A stretch of DNA of 64,000 bases, from NCBI GenBank assembly GCA_949372635.1, contig CASIAB010000007.1:186001-250000 (forward strand), written 5' to 3'. Of this stretch, positions 60,560 through 64,000 are shown piece after piece. Both the position numbers and the translations under genes were made by a program. The stretch is from an uncultured Pseudomonadales bacterium (GTDB lineage Bacteria; Pseudomonadota; Gammaproteobacteria; Pseudomonadales; Pseudohongiellaceae). The first letter of the stretch is position 1. Each line of letters starts with the position of its first letter. The notes beneath the pieces are model-generated. The model worked only from the letters and a program-made list of their open reading frames with translations, was not told the origin of the DNA and made no database searches.

Positions 60560-61447
60560 GTGAACGAAATAGCTTCAAATATTAGTAATAGCAGCTGGCG
60601 TGATTTCTACGAGATGTGCAAGCCGCGAGTTGTCATGTTAATGATCCTGACCTCTCTGGTCGGGATGTTCCTCGCCGTTCCGGGCATGGTCCCTCTAGAT
60701 GTGCTTATTCTGGGTAACCTAGGGATAGCCCTAGTTGCTGGTTCGGGCGCGGTCGTTAACCACCTGATCGACAGAAAAATCGACATAATCATGAAGCGCA
60801 CCCACAACCGACCTGTTGCGCAGGGTCGCGTAGAGCCCAAGCAGGCCGCGTTATTCGCGATTGCCATCGGTGTCGCGGGAATGGCGATTTTGCTGGTATG
60901 GGTCAACCCGCTGAGTGCTTGGCTTACGTTGGCTTCATTTATCGGTTATGCATTTATTTACACCGGCTATTTAAAGCATGCGACGCCACAGAATATCGTT
61001 ATTGGTGGGCTCTCCGGCGCTATGCCACCACTACTGGGCTGGTCTGCCGTAACTGGCACTATCGATGGAGGCGCGCTAATTCTAGTTCTAATCATATTTG
61101 CTTGGACCCCACCTCACTTTTGGGCTCTGGCTATTCACCGTAAAGATGAATATGCCAAATCGGGCGTGCCTATGTTGCCAGTTACTCATGGTGAGCACGT
61201 AACTAAGATTCATATCATCGTCTACACTTTAATGCTGGTAGTCGTAAGCGTCTTCCCATTTTTCTCCGAAATGAGCGGCTTGCTCTATCTCGTCTCGGCG
61301 CTTGCGCTGGGTGCTGGTTTCATTGGCTGGTCCGGTTTACTCATGTTCAAGCCAAAACCAAGCACCGCAATGGATACTTTTCGTTACTCGATCGTCTACC
61401 TGGCCCTGCTTTTCATTGCCTTGGTTGTTGATCACTACCTGATTTAA
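60560..61447 (+). CDS. cyoE: Protoheme IX farnesyltransferase (heme O synthase)
   Basis: UbiA-superfamily membrane enzyme that adds the farnesyl group to heme B to give heme O; 295 residues from a GTG start. First Asp motif region NHLIDRKIDIIMKRTHNRPVAQG (seen here as NHLIDRKID and RTHNRP), second loop WTPPHFWALAIHRKDEYAKSGVPMLP and DTFRYSIVYLALLF near the C-terminus. It serves the adjacent oxidase; a heme A synthase is not in the window. It is 15 bp before the Sco gene. Confidence 0.95.
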   Translation: MNEIASNISNSSWRDFYEMCKPRVVMLMILTSLVGMFLAVPGMVPLDVLILGNLGIALVAGSGAVVNHLIDRKIDIIMKRTHNRPVAQGRVEPKQAALFAIAIGVAGMAILLVWVNPLSAWLTLASFIGYAFIYTGYLKHATPQNIVIGGLSGAMPPLLGWSAVTGTIDGGALILVLIIFAWTPPHFWALAIHRKDEYAKSGVPMLPVTHGEHVTKIHIIVYTLMLVVVSVFPFFSEMSGLLYLVSALALGAGFIGWSGLLMFKPKPSTAMDTFRYSIVYLALLFIALVVDHYLI

Positions 61448-61462
61448 TCCAGAATTCCTCGC

Positions 61463-62155
61463 ATGCAACTGACTACGAAGAGAAAGACAGTACTTATTGC
61501 CTTTCTAGCCTTCGATGTTCTTGTCGTTATAGCTCTGATCGCCCTCTTTCAGCTGCGCGGTGAAAGAACCCGTGAAGCGGCGCTGCGCGAAATAGGCGTC
61601 ACCATCTATCCCGAAGCTCGAACCTTGAGTGAATTTCGCCTGATCGACCAGCAGGGTGAACTCTTCACCAAAGTCGATTTACAGGGGAGCTGGAATCTTG
61701 TTTTCTTTGGCTTCACGTACTGTCCGGATATCTGTCCTCTCACGATGGCTGAGTTGGGTCAGTTTTATGCAGGCTTGGATTTTAACCAAGATGTAAAACC
61801 GCGCGTGTTACTCGTAACAGTAGATCCCGGGCGGGACAATCCTGAGTCGATGGCTGCTTATTTGGCAAACTACAACGAAGAGTTTATTGGGCTCAGTGGA
61901 GACCCTGAGCAGATTGCACAGTTGGCGGCACAGTTGTATGTTGGATACGGGGATGCGGTAAAGTCTGAGGTAGCTGCAATAACACATGAGCATGGTGGTC
62001 CACCGTCTGAGGCTAATTTAACTCAGAGCGACTATTTAATCGAACATAGTGCTCACATCGCCGTAATAAATCCGCAGGGTGATTACTACGCAGTGATGCG
62101 AGCTCCGCATCGCGACCAAGACCTGGTAAACGCTTTTCGCGAACTAGTTAAGTAA
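61463..62155 (+). CDS. Sco1/SenC family copper chaperone
   Basis: Membrane-anchored thioredoxin-like protein that delivers copper to the CuA site of subunit II; 230 residues. An N-terminal hydrophobic anchor (about 10-31) is followed by the copper motif CPDIC (Cys87 and Cys91) and the conserved His in HSAHIAVINP near the C-terminus. It follows cyoE by 15 bp and so matches the CuA-containing oxidase opposite. Confidence 0.93.
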   Translation: MQLTTKRKTVLIAFLAFDVLVVIALIALFQLRGERTREAALREIGVTIYPEARTLSEFRLIDQQGELFTKVDLQGSWNLVFFGFTYCPDICPLTMAELGQFYAGLDFNQDVKPRVLLVTVDPGRDNPESMAAYLANYNEEFIGLSGDPEQIAQLAAQLYVGYGDAVKSEVAAITHEHGGPPSEANLTQSDYLIEHSAHIAVINPQGDYYAVMRAPHRDQDLVNAFRELVK

Positions 62156-62161
62156 AAACAC

Positions 62162-62986
62162 TTAGTTTCTAGTCATTAAAGAGTTCGGATAAAAATAAAA
62201 TACAAGAAAAATTAGTGTAGCCACTACAACAATAGACGGTCCTACCGGCACATCGAAATAGAATGCCGAAATCAAGCCTAGTACCACAGAGGTACACCCG
62301 ATAATACTTGCCCTTGCTGCCATTTGCTCTGGCGTAGATGCCATCGAGCGCGCCGCCGCAGGGGGAATAATCAACAGTGATGTTATTAACAACACTCCTA
62401 CGATTTTCATCGATACTGCGATAGTTAATGCGATCAATAAAACTAAAATTAGATTTAGTCGATTTACATTTGCGCCTTCAATTTCAGCCATTTCTGCGTG
62501 AACTGTAATTGATATGAAGTCATTCCAAAACACTGAAAGAACGATGGCAACAACGGACAAAACTACTAAAACCCAAATTAAATCGGCGATGCCGATGGTG
62601 AGCAATGCACCAAACAAGTAGGCTTCGAGATCGACTCGAATTGAATCGGCTAGTGCTAATACCACGATGCCAAGTGCGAGACTACTGTGTGCTAAAACAC
62701 CTAATAGGGTATCTGTAGAAATGGAGGGTCTTCGGTCTAACAAGGTGAGTAAGAGAGCGAAGACGAGGCAGCTTAATATTATACTTAGCTGAGGATTGCT
62801 ATCGGTGAGTAAGCCCAAGGCTATGCCAAGCAAGGCAGAGTGTGCGAGTGTATCGCCAAAATATGACATGCGGCGCCATACAATAAATGAGCCCAACGGC
62901 CCTGCCACTAGCGCGAGAGAGATGCCGGCTACTAGAGCATAGAGCACAAAATTCGTAGTAAAGAACAGTGTCATAGAATCAATCAT
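62162..62986 (-). CDS. znuB: Zinc ABC transporter permease ZnuB
   Basis: Membrane subunit of the high-affinity zinc importer; 274 residues with about eight hydrophobic segments. WRRMSYFGDTLAHSALLG at the start and HAEMAEIEGANVNRL in the middle are typical of the ABC-3 family. It overlaps znuC by 8 bp. Confidence 0.93.
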   Translation of the reverse strand: MIDSMTLFFTTNFVLYALVAGISLALVAGPLGSFIVWRRMSYFGDTLAHSALLGIALGLLTDSNPQLSIILSCLVFALLLTLLDRRPSISTDTLLGVLAHSSLALGIVVLALADSIRVDLEAYLFGALLTIGIADLIWVLVVLSVVAIVLSVFWNDFISITVHAEMAEIEGANVNRLNLILVLLIALTIAVSMKIVGVLLITSLLIIPPAAARSMASTPEQMAARASIIGCTSVVLGLISAFYFDVPVGPSIVVVATLIFLVFYFYPNSLMTRN

Positions 62987-63785
62987 GATTTTGTTCCTTC
63001 ACGCTGCCGCCGATCTCGTGTTCATGATCATGATGATGAGTATAAACGGCGAGGTTCTGGGAGGCATTGACACCGAATAGATTTAGGAACGCCGGGTCAT
63101 TGGTGACGTGTTCGGGCTTGCCGTGGCAGCAAATATGATGGTTGAGACAGATGACTTCGTCAGTCGAAGACATGACCAGATGGAGGTCATGAGAAATCAT
63201 TAACACGCCGCAGCGATGCCTATCACTAATCTCGCTAATAAGCTGATATAACTCTGCCTGCCCTGCGAGATCGACGCCCTGTGCAGGCTCATCGAGAATA
63301 AGTAGCTCAGGTTTGCGCAGTAGAGCGCGAGCAAGCAGCACACGCTGTAGCTCGCCTCCGGATATGGTCGTTAGTTGCTGGCCTTCAAGATGGCCTATTT
63401 TCAAATCTTTCAGGGTGTTGGATAGCAACGCTTTATCTTGCCGATTAGCGAGCTGAAGGAATCGGTTAACAGTCAGCGGTAGCGTGGGTTCTACGCGGAC
63501 TCGCTGCGGCATGTAGCCGATCCGCAGGTTGGGTCTGTGGTAGATGGCGCCTGAGTCGGGCTGGAGCAGTCCAAGGGCGACCCGCACCAAAGTGGTCTTA
63601 CCAGCCCCGTTTGGCCCAATTAGAGTGACTATCTGGCCTTCCTCAATAGTTAGGCTGATATTCTCGAGGATTCGTTTCTCGGCAAAATTCTTGTTAATTG
63701 ATTTTGCCGCGAGCAGAACATTTGCGGCATGAACATCGCTTGCAGAATCGGAGGCTGTATTTTTGCTGTTATCGGGAATACCCAT
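62979..63785 (-). CDS. znuC: Zinc ABC transporter ATP-binding protein ZnuC
   Basis: ATPase subunit of ZnuABC; 268 residues. Walker A is GPNGAGKT (57-64), the signature is ISGGELQRVLLARALL and Walker B is LLILDEP. The C-terminus is His-rich (YTHHHDHEHEIGG), as often in zinc transport ATPases. A zur gene, common beside znuC, is not seen in the window. Confidence 0.94.
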   Translation of the reverse strand: MGIPDNSKNTASDSASDVHAANVLLAAKSINKNFAEKRILENISLTIEEGQIVTLIGPNGAGKTTLVRVALGLLQPDSGAIYHRPNLRIGYMPQRVRVEPTLPLTVNRFLQLANRQDKALLSNTLKDLKIGHLEGQQLTTISGGELQRVLLARALLRKPELLILDEPAQGVDLAGQAELYQLISEISDRHRCGVLMISHDLHLVMSSTDEVICLNHHICCHGKPEHVTNDPAFLNLFGVNASQNLAVYTHHHDHEHEIGGSVKEQNHD

Positions 63786-63868
63786 TCGAATTACTCGTCA
63801 AAGCCTCGGCAGTCTGCACTATAGACGTTGCTATTTTCTCACTCGCATAGGAGCAGGCAGGACAATGG

Positions 63869-63879
63869 GTTATCATAGC
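63869..63879. promoter_or_regulatory. Possible Zur operator half-palindrome
   Basis: GTTATCATAGC, an imperfect inverted repeat in the gap between znuC and the putative znuA, resembling the GTTATAATATAAC core of gammaproteobacterial Zur boxes. It is one of several AT-rich candidates and the call is weak. Confidence 0.3.
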
Positions 63880-63946
63880 ATTGATGTCAAATATTCCCTT
63901 GCTACCTGAGACTCTCGCGATGACTAGATCTCCATGAATTTAGCCG

Positions 63947-64000
63947 ATGCCTAAATTCTATTTCATTCTTTTGTTAACTAGTCTGCTTTGCTCTCTAAGT
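63947..64000 (+). CDS. znuA: Start of a probable ZnuA zinc-binding protein, truncated by window end
   Basis: Eighteen codons from ATG 63947 read MPKFYFILLLTSLLCSLS, a signal-peptide-like start, and run off the window. Its position, divergent from znuC, is where znuA is normally found. The sequence alone does not prove identity. Confidence 0.45.
   Translation, partial: MPKFYFILLLTSLLCSLS

Overview
The window is chromosomal DNA around the replication origin of a gammaproteobacterium. The evidence is gene order: mnmG-mnmE-yidC-yidD-rnpA-rpmH-oriC-dnaA-dnaN-recF-gyrB, then an acyltransferase gene, gmhB, glyS, glyQ, an lpxL-type gene, trkA, rsmB, fmt, def, [LysM, dprA], tsaC, hemF and aroE. This is close to the layout known from Pseudomonas and related orders. 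The TRAP transporter, caa3-like oxidase and moderate base composition suit a free-living aerobic heterotroph, possibly marine. I cannot name a genus from sequence alone.

Region 1 (1-15050) is mixed: ubiA, glutaryl-CoA dehydrogenase, uvrD, a TakP-like TRAP transporter whose binding-protein gene is on the opposite strand from its permeases, a broken acyl-CoA thioesterase gene, a DUF4265 protein, yaaA, a DUF938 methyltransferase, a possible structured RNA, an exported protein of unknown function, two acyltransferase-fold proteins and hexR. Region 2 (15058-32741) runs leftward: glmU, the complete atp operon (atpIBEFHAGDC), parB, parA, rsmG, mnmG, mnmE, yidC, yidD, rnpA, rpmH. Region 3 (32742-39443) holds the likely oriC with DnaA boxes, then dnaA, dnaN, recF and gyrB rightward; recF carries two parS-like ParB sites inside its coding sequence.

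Region 4 (39501-50640) holds lipid, LPS, translation and potassium-uptake genes. Region 5 (50641-52450) is a gene graveyard: where related genomes carry an intact LysM gene and dprA, only frameshifted, stop-interrupted remnants remain. dprA keeps its two ends but has lost its central Rossmann domain. Region 6 (52451-54878) is tsaC, hemF and aroE. Region 7 (54917-62155) is a cytochrome c oxidase cluster: subunit II fused to two cytochrome c domains, subunit I, two subunit III-like proteins and subunit IV. It is divergent from heme O synthase (cyoE) and an Sco copper chaperone. Region 8 (62162-64000) is the zinc importer znuB and znuC, with what looks like the first codons of znuA running off the end.

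No rRNA, tRNA, CRISPR array, prophage or insertion sequence was seen. The most unusual items are the three decayed genes, the parS pair in recF, the structured element at 10866-10948, the repeat-rich mnmE-mnmG spacer and the missing normal start codon of the lpxL-type gene.
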